Part shown: piece by piece, positions 44,006-53,110 of the stretch
Numbering within the stretch: the stretch's first letter is position 1
Layout of the letters: each line of letters begins with the position of its first letter
NCBI GenBank assembly: GCA_965237595.1
Contig: CBDEFY010000004.1
Location: 248,001-312,000 of the forward strand
DNA length: 64,000 nucleotides
DNA from: UBA9611 sp965237595
GTDB taxonomy: Bacteria > Chloroflexota > Dehalococcoidia > Lucifugimonadales > UBA3495
Reading direction: 5' to 3'
Position numbers and translations under genes: made by a program
Notes under the pieces: model-generated
What the model was told of the DNA's origin: nothing
The model's input: the letters and a program-made list of their open reading frames with translations, nothing else
Database searches by the model: none

Positions 44006-45262
44006 GTGGAGACTCTCTACGATGCAAATGAGTCGATAAAGTTAGCTAGAACTATTGTCAAGCTTGTGGATGGCCCTTCTTGTCCGGCTGAAGTTGTGCT
44101 GAGACTCTCTCCGGTGCCAACGATACACTTTGACCTGCTGGAGTCTCCGCCAGAGTTTCAAAGGGCACTCTTCGACGTCTCCTTGGAGCATGGTCCTATG
44201 GTAATTGGATTGCCGTCAGGCCAGAAAGTGCAAGTGTTGGACGGCAAACAAAGTCTGATACCCACATCCGAACCAGTAGCAGGCCTGGATACAGGGGAGC
44301 CTCTGCATGTTGTTCGATTCGGTCTCATAAACTTCCCAGACTTCATGAAGCCAAGATCTACTGAGTCCCAAACTGACGCCGAAACCCCTTGGAGTATCGA
44401 AGAGCTGCGGACCATACATCTGGAAAGTGACCTTTGGTTGGTAGAGATCAGGCCGGTTGGTAATCGAACACAAGTGTATGAGTCCTTAAAGGAACAACGA
44501 GGATTTGCGCTGACCCACTGGGGAAAAGTGACACGAATTGACGGCAAGCCTTTTCCCAATGAGAGTGTGCAGCCATTTATGGCTACGCTGAATCAATTTC
44601 TTTCGTTTGCCAGGGGTGTTTCTTGCGGAATGACGCTCATTAAGGGTCTTGATGAAGCCGGTGAGACTGTTTGGGAAGAGTGGGGCGTCACCAAGGTCCA
44701 GCCGTGGAAGGGACACAGATCGTGTCTAGATATACGGAATGGAGCTACCCTGGAAGACCTGTTTGTGGGATTCTGGTGTTACTCTCGAGTGCTTCCACAG
44801 GACTCCCAGACATATCCCGCCCTTGAATGGTATTTGGAGAGCAATGCACAGGAGGCGTCCCATACGAGCATTGTCTTAAACCAAGCAGCACTGGAACGTC
44901 TGACTGTCGAGATGGTGGGTACCAAGACAAAAAGAGAGAAGAAAGGCGATTGGATAGCAAGGGCTCTCCGCAAGGTGCAGGCAGACGTTAGAATCCCAGC
45001 TCCCTTCAAGGAGGACTTGGGGAAGAAGGGTTTTGAGCACGGCCCGCACGCCCTTGTCGATCTTCGCAACGGCCTAGTTCACCAGAAAATGAAAAATGGC
45101 ATCCTCTCTTCTGAAGCCCAAAGGCAGGCAAGGGAACTGGGTTTGTGGTACGTCGAGCTATTGCTGCTGGAACTTTTCGGGTATAGCGGGCTGTATTCGA
45201 ATCGCCTGACCAGGAAATGGACCGGCGATGTAGAAACAGTTCCGTGGGCCAGTCCCGTTTAG
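44006..45262 (+). CDS. Uncharacterised large protein with HEPN-type RNxxxH motif, copy 2
   Basis: 418 codons from GTG 44006, diverged paralog of 17940-19217. Landmarks: ANESIKLART, VVRFGLINFPDF, GFALTHWGKVTRIDGKPF, TLNQFLSFARGVSCGMTLI, ALEWYLESN, TSIVLNQAALERL, HGPHALVDLRNGLVH (R354...H359) and ARELGLWYVELLLLELFGYSGLYSNRL. This copy has a complete C-terminus (WTGDVETVPWASPV). Conservation peaks around SFARGxxCG and the RN-GLVH helix. If IS630 is removed in silence, GGGAGG-ATACCTAG-GTG is restored, confirming the start. Probably not expressed normally while IS630 separates it from its leader. Confidence 0.6.
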   Translation: METLYDANESIKLARTIVKLVDGPSCPAEVVLRLSPVPTIHFDLLESPPEFQRALFDVSLEHGPMVIGLPSGQKVQVLDGKQSLIPTSEPVAGLDTGEPLHVVRFGLINFPDFMKPRSTESQTDAETPWSIEELRTIHLESDLWLVEIRPVGNRTQVYESLKEQRGFALTHWGKVTRIDGKPFPNESVQPFMATLNQFLSFARGVSCGMTLIKGLDEAGETVWEEWGVTKVQPWKGHRSCLDIRNGATLEDLFVGFWCYSRVLPQDSQTYPALEWYLESNAQEASHTSIVLNQAALERLTVEMVGTKTKREKKGDWIARALRKVQADVRIPAPFKEDLGKKGFEHGPHALVDLRNGLVHQKMKNGILSSEAQRQARELGLWYVELLLLELFGYSGLYSNRLTRKWTGDVETVPWASPV

Positions 45263-45424
45263 GGCAGTCGTGGCCTCGCCAACGTGTGCCGAGGGAGATC
45301 CCAGAACGTACGCCCTTTGGGGTGGTATTTCGTGGACCTAGGCTCGGCCAGACATAAGATCGTGGGGCTTATCGAGTGTCGTGGCCCGACTGCTTATATT
45401 AGGACCTCCCAGCGAAAAGTTCGC

Positions 45425-47112
45425 AATTGAGCCTGTCCCAGAAGTGGAAATTGCGGATAGGGGGAGCAGATAGAGGTCAAAGGGTTCGCTGAAAGGCCCT
45501 GGCCTGAGCGGGTAGGACAGGCGACGGAGCGATGGGTCAGCTGCTGTCATCACTGCAGGTCAGGAGACGGGACAAGGCTCCGGGCCATTAAATAGACCGA
45601 TGAAGGGGCTGAGCGCCACACCCGCCAGAGAGTGCGCAGGTTGAAGGCTGTGGCCAGCATTGTCCACTCGGCCGCCACGTTAACGAGGCCGCGCAGCAGG
45701 AATCTCCGTGCCCCCTGTTGCTCCTTGATGATTCCGAAGACAGGCTCGACCAGTTGCTTTCTCAGCTTGTACGCCTCTCTAGCTGCTGAGGTGGACATCC
45801 AGGCACGATGACGGCGCAGCACTGCGTCATGCGGACCTATCGCCAGGCTCCGCCCAATCTCTTTGGCCTTCGTGCAGACTCCGAAGGCTGGGCACACTTG
45901 GCAGACGACCCCGGAGGCCCGGTACAGACGCAACGGGACTCCATGCGTATGTTGGATACGAACGAACTTGAGCGTCTATCCCTGCGGACACGTAAAGCTG
46001 TCGCTCTGCTCGTCGTAGGTGAATCGGTCCTTGTGATATGGGTCTTTGAGGAACCGTTGCCGCGACTCCGACACTACCACCTGCTGATCTCGACGGGCGC
46101 ATTCTTCCAAGTGACTCGCGGCGAAGTATCCGGCATCGGCCAACGTCATCTGCGACTTCGTCCCCATAGTCTCCTCGGCCTGCTCGACCATCGGCACCAG
46201 CAGGGCATTGTCATTGGCTGCATCCACCACGTCCACGGCGGTGACCAACATGCCGGTCGCTCCCCCATCCGTCTCTGTGGGTGAGACCATAGCCTGAGCG
46301 TTGTAGCCAGCCACGATGCCTTGCCTACCCTTCATCAGCCTGGCGTCTGGGTCGGTCAGGTTGATGCGCTTGTGGCGCTTCTGACTCGTGAGATCGTCCA
46401 TCGCCTGCCTCACCTGCTCTCTCAAGACCTCCTTGTCAGCCAACTCCTCAGGCAGATGGGCAACAGCAGTGTCTTCTCCCGCTTCGTTCTGAGCCTCAAG
46501 GTCGGCTATCGCACGCTCCAGCCGCTCCAACAGACCACGCAGTCCCTCGGCGTCGTAGCTCCTGTTCAGCGACGCGTTGGCGACCACCTTCGTACCATCC
46601 ACCGCCTGAACCGCCAGGTCCACCAACTTCATCGTCACTGCCATACGCACCGTCCGCTCGAACAGCTTCCTCATGGCCTGCCGATGCCCTTTGTAGAACC
46701 TCCACAGGGTGTTGTGGTCAGGATGCTGCCACCCGGTCAGCCACAGGTATGGTATCTGGTCCCGGCAGGCCGCCTCCAGCTTCCGGCACGAGCGCACCCC
46801 GGTCATGAAGCCGTACAGCCACACGCTCAACAGCGCACGTGGATGGTAGGCTGGCGCTCCCAGCACCTCCCCGTCTATCTTCACCCCAAGCTCCGCCCAG
46901 TCCTCCCGGTCCAAAGCGTCAACGAACTCGGCCACGAATCGCGCTGGATGGTCCAACGGCAACAGTTCGTCAAGCGTCGGCGGCAATATCCATATCTGCT
47001 CTCGGCCCATCTCTCGAAACGGCATCTCAACATCTCCCCAATTTATGTCGCCTCGAAAATACACCCAACGACATACCCATGGCCAGTTCAGACTTCTGAG
47101 ACAGGCTCAATT
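45425..47112 (-). mobile_element. IS1182-family element, 1688 bp
   Basis: Inverted ends AATTGAGCCTGTCCCAGAAG (45425 onward) and, reading inward from 47112, AATTGAGCCTGTCTCAGAAG. Encodes one transposase with a nonsense mutation. No obvious target duplication. Confidence 0.85.
45550..47025 (-). pseudogene. IS1182 transposase with one amber codon
   Basis: From ATG 47025 (GGGGAG upstream): MPFREMGREQIWILPPTLDELLPLDHPARFVAEFVDAL, the DUF772-type N-terminus, then PRALLSVWLYGFMTGVRSCRKLEAAC, LVDLAVQAVDGTKVVANAS (Asp), MSPTETDGGATGMLVTAVDV, and SQMTLADAGYFAASHL (Asp). A TAG near 45974 interrupts FTCPQG*TLKFVRI; the same frame then completes the enzyme (RKQLVEPVFGIIKEQQGARRFLLRGL, with Glu). Single-base death. 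Confidence 0.88.
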
Positions 47113-47236
47113 CGGTACGTGTAGGCCCAGCTATTGCTTCAACGAACTCTTTGGGAGTTAGGCCGGAAATGGCGGAGCGCGGGTGAATCGAAGAAAAAGT
47201 AAACAACTCTTGGTTCAATCGCTCCTTGGGCGTCAT
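47113..47236 (-). pseudogene. Possible IS3-type integrase C-terminal scrap
   Basis: KERLNQELFTFSSIHPRSAISGLTPKEFVEAIAG resembles the RPHSALGxLTPxEF C-terminus of integrase-core transposases. Cut by the IS1182 end. Weak. Confidence 0.35.
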
Positions 47237-47486
47237 CTATCTGTCAGAGGGACACATCAGATGGATAAATATCCTCAAGAAGGATAGGTCAAAGAACAGC
47301 CCACCTAAATGGTGGATCAACCTTTGCATTCCAAGTGAAGGCGTCAGGTAGGCCGGTATTTGAATGACCGTTCACGAAGCTGTCCGGATGTTGCGTGGAA
47401 TGTACGATGTCGACCCATTGGGAGACAAGACGGTAACGATTCACCTGTTCGCAATTAAGTACTGACAAGATATAAGGGCGAGCAGG

Positions 47487-47615
47487 TTGAGGCCGTCAGA
47501 GATTGTGGAGCGGGCTGGTATAGGGAAGTGGGAGGCGCAAATTAACGACGGGATTAAGCTGGCACAGTACGTGGTGCTGAAGGACGAGGAGAATGACCCC
47601 TCAGATTCGATTTAG
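47487..47615 (+). CDS. Possible small protein before the collagen-like gene
   Basis: TTG-started 42-residue frame, LRPSEIVERAGIGKWEAQINDGIKLAQYVVLKDEENDPSDS, normal composition, overlapping the start of the next gene. May be the tail of a decayed gene. Unrecognised. Confidence 0.3.
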   Translation: MRPSEIVERAGIGKWEAQINDGIKLAQYVVLKDEENDPSDSI

Positions 47616-48507
47616 CTGGAATACGAAGAATTCCGTGAACGCTAGGTGTGTCAGTTTTATTCTAGTGATTCTGCTGCTGGTAGTCGGGTGCCAAGGCTCG
47701 CCAGGAGAACCTGGTGAGCGTGGAGAGAGAGGTGAGCAAGGAATACAAGGTGAACGCGGCCCACGGGGATTGCAAGGCGCACAAGGTCCAAGAGGGGATA
47801 CCGGGGCCAGAGGATCTACCGGATCCATCGGACCACGAGGCCCTACTGGCCTGACAGGTGATCAAGGTCCCACTGGACCAACGGGTCCGAGACGTGGTCC
47901 AGACTATGCTTTCGAGGATTTCATCGCGACCAAAAGGAACGCGGTAGTCGCGATCTTCGAGGGAAACCAGTTTGTTGGTTCCGGTGTACGCATCTCTGAC
48001 ACGGAAGTCCTCACAGCCGCGCACGTTGTTACCAACCAATCGTCCGTCAATCTGTCCGTAAAAGGCGAGGGTTTAGTTTTCGGTCAGGTTCGTGGGTACG
48101 ACAGCGATAGAGATGTTGCGCTAATCACCTTCACCGGTACGGGCGGTGGGGAAACGCTAGCCTTCGACGGGTTTTTTCTTGGTACAGGGAGTGACGGTGA
48201 ACTTTACAACAAATGGGAGATTGGGAGTGAGATAGCGATTGTTGGCTACATTTCTAGCATATCGACTACTACCCCGATCATCTGCTACGGGCGGATAAGC
48301 GTGATATGGACCATCGTCCCAGGTGACTATGTCGAAATACAAACTGATGCTTGCTCCGATTCAGGGATGAGCGGTTCTCCCGTGCTCAATCGCCACGGAG
48401 ACTTGATTGGCATCCACGTAAGCCGGAGCCAACCATTGAGTAGATTCCTGTCCGTTGGCGAGATAGAAGAGGTGTTGACGGATCTGAGAGCGGGAATTAA
48501 GCAATAA
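47593..48507 (+). CDS. Collagen-like repeat/trypsin-like protease lipoprotein
   Basis: 304 codons. A signal peptide with lipobox (VSFILVILLLVVGC, Cys33) is followed by ~20 Gly-X-Y triplets (GEPGERGERGEQG...GPTGPTGP, residues ~36-98). A chymotrypsin-fold protease follows: GNQFVGSGVRISDTEVLTAAHVV (catalytic His), RGYDSDRDVALITF (Asp) and TDACSDSGMSGSPVLNRHGDLIGIH (Ser). Probably an outer-surface lipoprotein carrying a protease on a collagen-type stalk. The collagen part may trimerise. An intact, apparently host-interaction type gene amid IS debris; its 3' end is duplicated at 50241. Confidence 0.85.
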   Translation: MTPQIRFSWNTKNSVNARCVSFILVILLLVVGCQGSPGEPGERGERGEQGIQGERGPRGLQGAQGPRGDTGARGSTGSIGPRGPTGLTGDQGPTGPTGPRRGPDYAFEDFIATKRNAVVAIFEGNQFVGSGVRISDTEVLTAAHVVTNQSSVNLSVKGEGLVFGQVRGYDSDRDVALITFTGTGGGETLAFDGFFLGTGSDGELYNKWEIGSEIAIVGYISSISTTTPIICYGRISVIWTIVPGDYVEIQTDACSDSGMSGSPVLNRHGDLIGIHVSRSQPLSRFLSVGEIEEVLTDLRAGIKQ

Positions 48508-48671
48508 AGAGGTGGGGCGGAGATGAGAGGAGAATAGGGGACCTTCGTCGTGAGATCGAATCAGGCAGCAGTAGATGGACTGGTCCTTTGGAAGGGTCGG
48601 CTCCCGCATCTACTCTGGCCTATTTCGAGGGGAAAACATGTCCAGGCTCTCCTATTCGAGTTGGAGAACTC
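48418..48671. repeat. Direct repeat, first copy
   Basis: Covers the last ~30 codons of the protease gene and 160 bp beyond, ending GAGTTGGAGAACTC. Repeated at 50241-50509, on the other side of an IS1380 copy. Confidence 0.85.
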
Positions 48672-48676
48672 TTTGG

Positions 48677-50230
48677 CCCATATTTCCCAGTTAGGATAAC
48701 AGTGTGATGCGGTATATAGGCAACGTTCTTGCTTTTGTAGTCGTCTCATGAACTTTTCACCAACATCTCGGCTATAATACATTCATTAGAATAGTAAGAT
48801 TCTTCAGATAGCGTAACAACCCCGGAGGCACCTGATGGGTGACGGCGACAAAACCCCTCTCCGGCTCCAGTTCAACCCCAAAGTCCGTCTGGAGTTTCAC
48901 GGTGCCACCATCACTTCCGATGCCGGACTCTTGCCCATTCGAGAGCTGGATGATGCCCTGGGCCTTACCCATATTGCTGCCGACTATCTCCAGGAAAGCC
49001 GCTCCGGTCGCAACATCCGACACCACCTCGTCCCGCTGCTCAGACAGTCCATCTACAGCCGCTTGGCCGGCTACGATGACACCAATGATGCCGAACGCCT
49101 TTCCCAAGACCCAGCCATGAGAGTCGTCGTGGGCTGGCAAGGATCAGACCGGAACGCCGCCAGCACCAACACCGTGAGCCGCTTTGAAACTGAAACTCTG
49201 ACCCAACAGGACAACCTGCAGGGGCTGGCACGAATGAATCCCCAATGGGTGGAAGATGCTATGGCCCATACTCCACACCAGCGAGTGATTCTGGACATGG
49301 ACAGCTCGGAGAGTCCAGTGCATGGCCATCAGGAGGGTGCCGCCTACAATGGGCACTTCGAGTGTGTCTGCTATCATCCCCTCTTTCTATTCAACCAGGT
49401 CGGCGATTGTGAAGGAGCGACGCTACGCCCCGGCAACGTCCATAGCGCCGAGGGCTGGCCCACGGGAACTCCTTGAGCCGGTGGTGAAAAGATACCAGAG
49501 GAAGGGACGGCGGCCTGTTGTTCCGGGGTGATCGGACCCGAGGCCTTTGGCAAGCCAGAGGTGTCACGAGTACTTGGACCAAGAGATGATTGGGTACGCC
49601 ATCCGGCTTTCAGCTAACGCGGTACTTCAGAGAGAAATCGCGCACCTGCTGGTACGACCTGCCGACTGATCTTCCAGGGAGGCCGATCGTTCTCCGGTAC
49701 TACGACTTCACTTACCAGGCCCAGAGCTGGCAGTATTTCCCGGCGAGTAGTCCGCCAAGGTGGAGTGGTATCAGGGGGAGTTATTTCCCAGGGTAGGCTT
49801 CATCGTGACCAACCTGAGCTATCCACCCAAAGGCATAGTTGCGCTTTTACAATGGCCGTGGCACAGCGGTAGCAGTGGATCAAGGAGGGAAAGCTACGCC
49901 CTGAACTGGACCAGACTGTCCTGTCACAAGTTCGTGGCCAACCAGGCGAGGCTATGGCTGTTCGTTCTGGCGTACAATCTGGGAAACTTCATGAGAAGGA
50001 TTGGCTTTGCCGGAGGATATGAAGCATTGGACTCTGACCAGTCTTCAGACTAGGCTGATCAAGACGGGTGGGCGACTGGTACGCCATGCCAGGAGGATGG
50101 TGTTTCATGCTTGCCGAGGTTCTGGTGACCAGCGGAAATGCTCACCGGGATACTAGAACGGATCAGCCGGCTTCGGCTGGCACCTGGCTAGCTTGCTTTG
50201 AGAGCACCGGTATTTAGGACAGTTGATGGG
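48677..50230 (+). mobile_element. IS1380 element, 3' half corrupted
   Basis: Left end CCCATATTTCCCAG at 48677, right end ...GATGGG at 50230. Essentially identical to 58563-60090 through about 49440, then full of small insertions and substitutions. Confidence 0.85.
48835..50191 (+). pseudogene. IS1380 transposase, corrupted after codon ~205
   Basis: Nearly identical to the intact transposase at 58721 for the first ~205 residues (one V/F difference near 49400). From 49455 onward there is an insertion (CCCACG), then repeated single-base gains (for example GGCCTG for GGCTG, GTGTCACGAG for GTGTACGAG), giving multiple frameshifts. The change from near-perfect to error-rich sequence is sharp. Confidence 0.85.
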
Positions 50231-50240
50231 GTCATCCAGA

Positions 50241-50509
50241 GTAAGCCGGAGCCAACCATTGAGGTAGATTCCTGTCCGTTGGCGAGGATAGAAGATTTGG
50301 AATGTTCTACGGATCGTGAGAGACGATGGAATTAAGCAATAAAGAGGTGGGGCGGAGATGAGAGGAGAATAGGGGACCTTCGTCGTGAGATCGAATCAGC
50401 GCAGCAGTAGATGGACTGGTCCTTTGGAAGGGTCGGCTCGCCGCATCTACTCTGGCACTATTTCGAGGGGAAAACATGTCCAGGCTCTCCTATTCGAGTT
50501 GGAGAACTC
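50241..50509. repeat. Direct repeat, second copy (with insertions)
   Basis: Matches 48418-48671 with about 15 extra bases; the segment 50285-50335 looks like a hybrid between the first copy and the right flank of the IS1380 at 60.1 kb (shared word ...ATTTGGAAT...TTCTACG). After GAGAACTC it continues into unrelated sequence. Confidence 0.8.
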
Positions 50510-50569
50510 AGGTTTGGATGTATCTGGAACAAGAGAGACCACCGCAAGGGTTAAGTTGCATGGATCCAC

Positions 50570-50812
50570 TACCACAGCAATTCAACGGAGGAAACGAGAG
50601 TCAGTCCGCCCTCAGGTTGGACGACGGCACCGGACTGCGCGTGGTGAACGCCCGGTTCGTGGGAGAGCGGCAGTTTGACTGGGACCTGTTTACCGGCTGC
50701 GGGTGCTCACCTACTCCGCCAGCGTCAAGGCTATCGTCAGAATGCTGGACCAATACTCCTTCTGTAATTTTGAGTGTGTGTTCGGGTACGAAGGCACACT
50801 GAGGGACATCAA
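50570..50812 (+). pseudogene. Unidentified gene fragment, possibly phospholipase-D-like N-terminus
   Basis: NGGNESQSALRLDDGTGLRVVNARFVGERQFDWDLFTG is followed after a frameshift near 50690 by LRVLTYSASVKAIVRMLDQYSFCNFECVFGYEGTLRDI, ending at an IS left end. The second piece reminds me of the N-terminal PLD-like segment of some defence helicases, but I cannot name the family firmly. Confidence 0.4.
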
Positions 50813-50813
50813 G

Positions 50814-51019
50814 TGTAGACCGTCAGCGAAAATGGGACAGATCTGGGGGTAAGAAAACCCGAGAGAAGGAAAGTGGCGTGAGCTCCTGTGAAGGTAAGGT
50901 ACTCACAGAAAGGAGCAGATGTGTCCCAACCAGATACAGACAAAGCGCTGGCCGCTGAGGAGCGTACGGAGGAAGCCAGATCCTTCGTTCGAACAGTCAG
51001 AACGGCCACCAGGCGTAAG
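50814..51019 (+). mobile_element. IS3 group 'a' left end and orfA start
   Basis: Left inverted end TGTAGACCGTCAGCGAAAAT, then a GTG start at 50921 behind AAAGGAG and 33 codons VSQPDTDKALAAEERTEEARSFVRTVRTATRRK. Cut at CGTAAG|TGC, the same codon at which the other copy (14222) begins. Confidence 0.65.
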
Positions 51020-51476
51020 TGCAGGGCGCATTGCCCCACTATCGGCAACGAGGGATGCTCCCGGTCCACCATCTCCCGCCGCCGGGCCGGGTTCATGGAC
51101 CGGACCTCTCGGCCAAGAAATCCCGCTCCACCTTCAACTAGCCGATCTCCTGGTACAACCGGGCGACCAGGGCGGCGTCGCTCTTGGCCTTCTGATCCTG
51201 ACCGTTGCCGAACACACCGGCGGCTCCCTCGGTCAGGACCTTCTTCCAGGCTTGAATCTGGCTCGGGTGGACCTCGTACTGGACGGCCAGTTGGGCCACC
51301 GTCTCCTCCCCCTTCACCACATCCAGGGCCACCCTCGCCTTGAAGGCCGGGCTGTGTTTCCTTCTTCCTTGCGCCATGTCCTTCTCCTTCCAGACAGCAA
51401 CAGCTGCCCTTAGTTTAGGAGCAGGGCTCTCACTTAACTCCACCCCAATTCTGTCCAGTTTCCTGGGTCCACCTCA
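51020..51476 (-). mobile_element. IS3 (copy A-type) left-end fragment
   Basis: End repeat beginning TGAGGTGGACCCAGG, reading inward from 51476; contains orfA and the first ~25 codons of orfB (MNPARRREMVDREHPSLPIVGQCAL), then truncated. About 75-80% similar to copy A, so an older relative. Confidence 0.8.
51138..51377 (-). pseudogene. IS3 OrfA with nonsense codon
   Basis: MAQGRRKHSPAFKARVALDVVKGEETVAQLAVQYEVHPSQIQAWKKVLTEGAAGVFG..., homolog of the OrfA at 19785. It stops at TAG after LYQEIG where copy A has Gln, with LKVERDFLAERSGP readable beyond. Confidence 0.8.
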
Positions 51477-52130
51477 CCTACCCTGCGTTAGGGCTGGGTC
51501 AGCATCGAGTTAGCTGGTATTCTCTCCAGAGCCACTAGATGTAGTCACAGTGCGAATGCACTCTAGAAGATACGCAGTGCTGTCGGCCTTGGATGGACAC
51601 GAAGGCTTGGCGCCCCGATAACCCGGTAGGGTCCTATAGGGGCGCTCATGAGTGAGCATCCCCATAAGACCACCCGAAGAGGCTCGAACTCCCCGTGAGG
51701 GTGGCGATCCCGGGGATCACAGGCCGCCTAACCACATCTCGAAGACGGTTCTGTCTATCGTGCACGTTGGTCCCGCCCCCTACCTACATTTTCACCGAGT
51801 CCCGCGTCGGCTATCGGATGCCGAAGGGGGAGACGCGGGAGCCGGAGGACTCGTAGACCGGGGCGCTCCCACTCTTAGGTCCGGGCATCGCACTGCTGCC
51901 GTATGACTTGGCGAAGCGGCTGGTCGTAATGAGGGAGATCACCGACCTCCTTTGAGGGGATGGCTGTCTGCGCGGGCTTGGCCTCGGCAGTTGAAGCAAC
52001 GGCGGGATGGCGGAACGGCCAGTGGCGGGCCATACGTCGCTGGTAGAATTGGCCATGCAAGTGCCGGGGACCCTGGGGACATTGCTGAACGTGGACCCCA
52101 TAGCGGTTTACAGAGGGAGGAGGTAGGACT
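51477..52130. other. Mostly gene-free stretch
   Basis: No full gene. The word near 51734-51760 (CATCTCGAAGACGGTTCTGT...) is a diverged match to the complement of 28719-28745, probably the extreme end of two related serine-recombinase genes. Confidence 0.4.
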
Positions 52131-52412
52131 TTGGACGCAGGTAAGCGGATAGAGGACTCTCACCCGGAGCTCTTCCCGACAGATTTCGGGGAGCGGCTGG
52201 AGCGGCTCAGGGAGCTCGTCGGATTATCGTGGGAGCAATTCGCCGAGCGACTCGGCGTCGATGATGGCCGTGTGACGGAGTGGCGCAAGGGCTCGATCCC
52301 CTCCGGCGGAGAGGTGTGGCACATCATGCATCTGGCATCGACGGTTCCCGGGGGGGGGGGGGTCGAGTTGATGCTTACTGAGGCGATCGAGCACGAGCGA
52401 ACTGCGGAGTAG
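52131..52412 (+). CDS. XRE-type helix-turn-helix protein with poly-G tract
   Basis: 93 codons from TTG 52131, preceded by GGAGGAGGT. HTH: ERLERLRELVGLSWEQFAERLGVDDGRVTEWRKGSIPS. The C-terminal part reads ASTVPGGGGVELMLTEAIEH, where four Gly codons lie in a run of 13 G (52350-52362). Any change of the tract length would shift the frame in the last 20 codons. Probable regulator near the recombinase. Confidence 0.65.
   Translation: MDAGKRIEDSHPELFPTDFGERLERLRELVGLSWEQFAERLGVDDGRVTEWRKGSIPSGGEVWHIMHLASTVPGGGGVELMLTEAIEHERTAE
52350..52362. repeat. 13-G homopolymer inside a coding region
   Basis: Uninterrupted run of 13 G following CCC. Hypermutable by slippage; also error-prone in sequencing. 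Confidence 0.85.
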
Positions 52413-52484
52413 CCCGCCGCCAGTTCATCCTCGGCCCTTGGTTCTGCGACAGACTGTGAGTGATGACGGTGGAGAGTTCCCGCT

Positions 52485-52727
52485 ATGACCCGTGCCAGAC
52501 AACGGCGAGGGGTACGCAAACGCCGAGAGGCTCATGAAGCCAGAGAGCGCAAAGCTAGGCGTGTATGGGCGGCCAGCCTGCCGCCTCCGCCCCTTGAATT
52601 GAGCGAAGGACCGGAGCCCTGCCGGCACACGTGGCAAGACCCCGCGACAGTCAGCCTCTCCAGCGGCAGCCGGGATGTGATAAGGGTCTGCGAGACGTGC
52701 CAGGGCTTTGTGCGAAGGTGTAAGTGA
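52485..52727 (+). CDS. Small basic protein with Cys pair
   Basis: 80 codons, MTRARQRRGVRKRREAHEARERKARRVW, then CRHTWQDPAT...VIRVCETCQGFVRRC. A Cys/His arrangement that may bind zinc. GGAGAG upstream. Not recognised; typical of small integrative-element genes. Confidence 0.5.
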   Translation: MTRARQRRGVRKRREAHEARERKARRVWAASLPPPPLELSEGPEPCRHTWQDPATVSLSSGSRDVIRVCETCQGFVRRCK

Positions 52728-52775
52728 TGCCGTCGGTTCCATCTGGTCTACGTGGGACAGGGCGGCCAATACGTG

Positions 52776-52958
52776 ATGCCGTCGTGGGTTTCTGAGTCGT
52801 GGCTCAAGGAGCACGGGTGCGCTCGCAGGGATTTCGGAGACGTGCCCTTACCGTTCGTGTGGATGCCTGATGCCAATGAACTCCCAATGTTTGACCTTGC
52901 CACCTACGGGGAGATCGACGGGGAGCCCGGGCGCTACGAGCTGGAGTGGTTCAGTTGA
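52776..52958 (+). CDS. Small acidic hypothetical protein
   Basis: 60 codons, MPSWVSESWLKEHGCARRDFGDVPLPFVWMPDANELPMFDLATYG... It follows the Cys-pair gene on the same strand. Start could also be GTG 52752. Not recognised. Confidence 0.45.
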   Translation: MPSWVSESWLKEHGCARRDFGDVPLPFVWMPDANELPMFDLATYGEIDGEPGRYELEWFS

Positions 52959-53110
52959 CGGGGACGGCTGCCGGGGGACATTGCGATCCACCCGGCCGGG
53001 GCGGTTCGGCTCAGCCCCTTGGAGGACGAAGCCGGAATTTCGATCCGTCCGTCGCGTACCATACGCGTCCCCGCGGCGACCCTCCTCCGCCGGTCCCTGT
53101 GGGGCGCACG

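Noticed and set aside
45960..45980. In-frame TAG in the IS1182 transposase as recoded pyrrolysine
   Set aside because: Position is not a known Pyl site and other elements here die by similar single-base stops; simple nonsense is sufficient.
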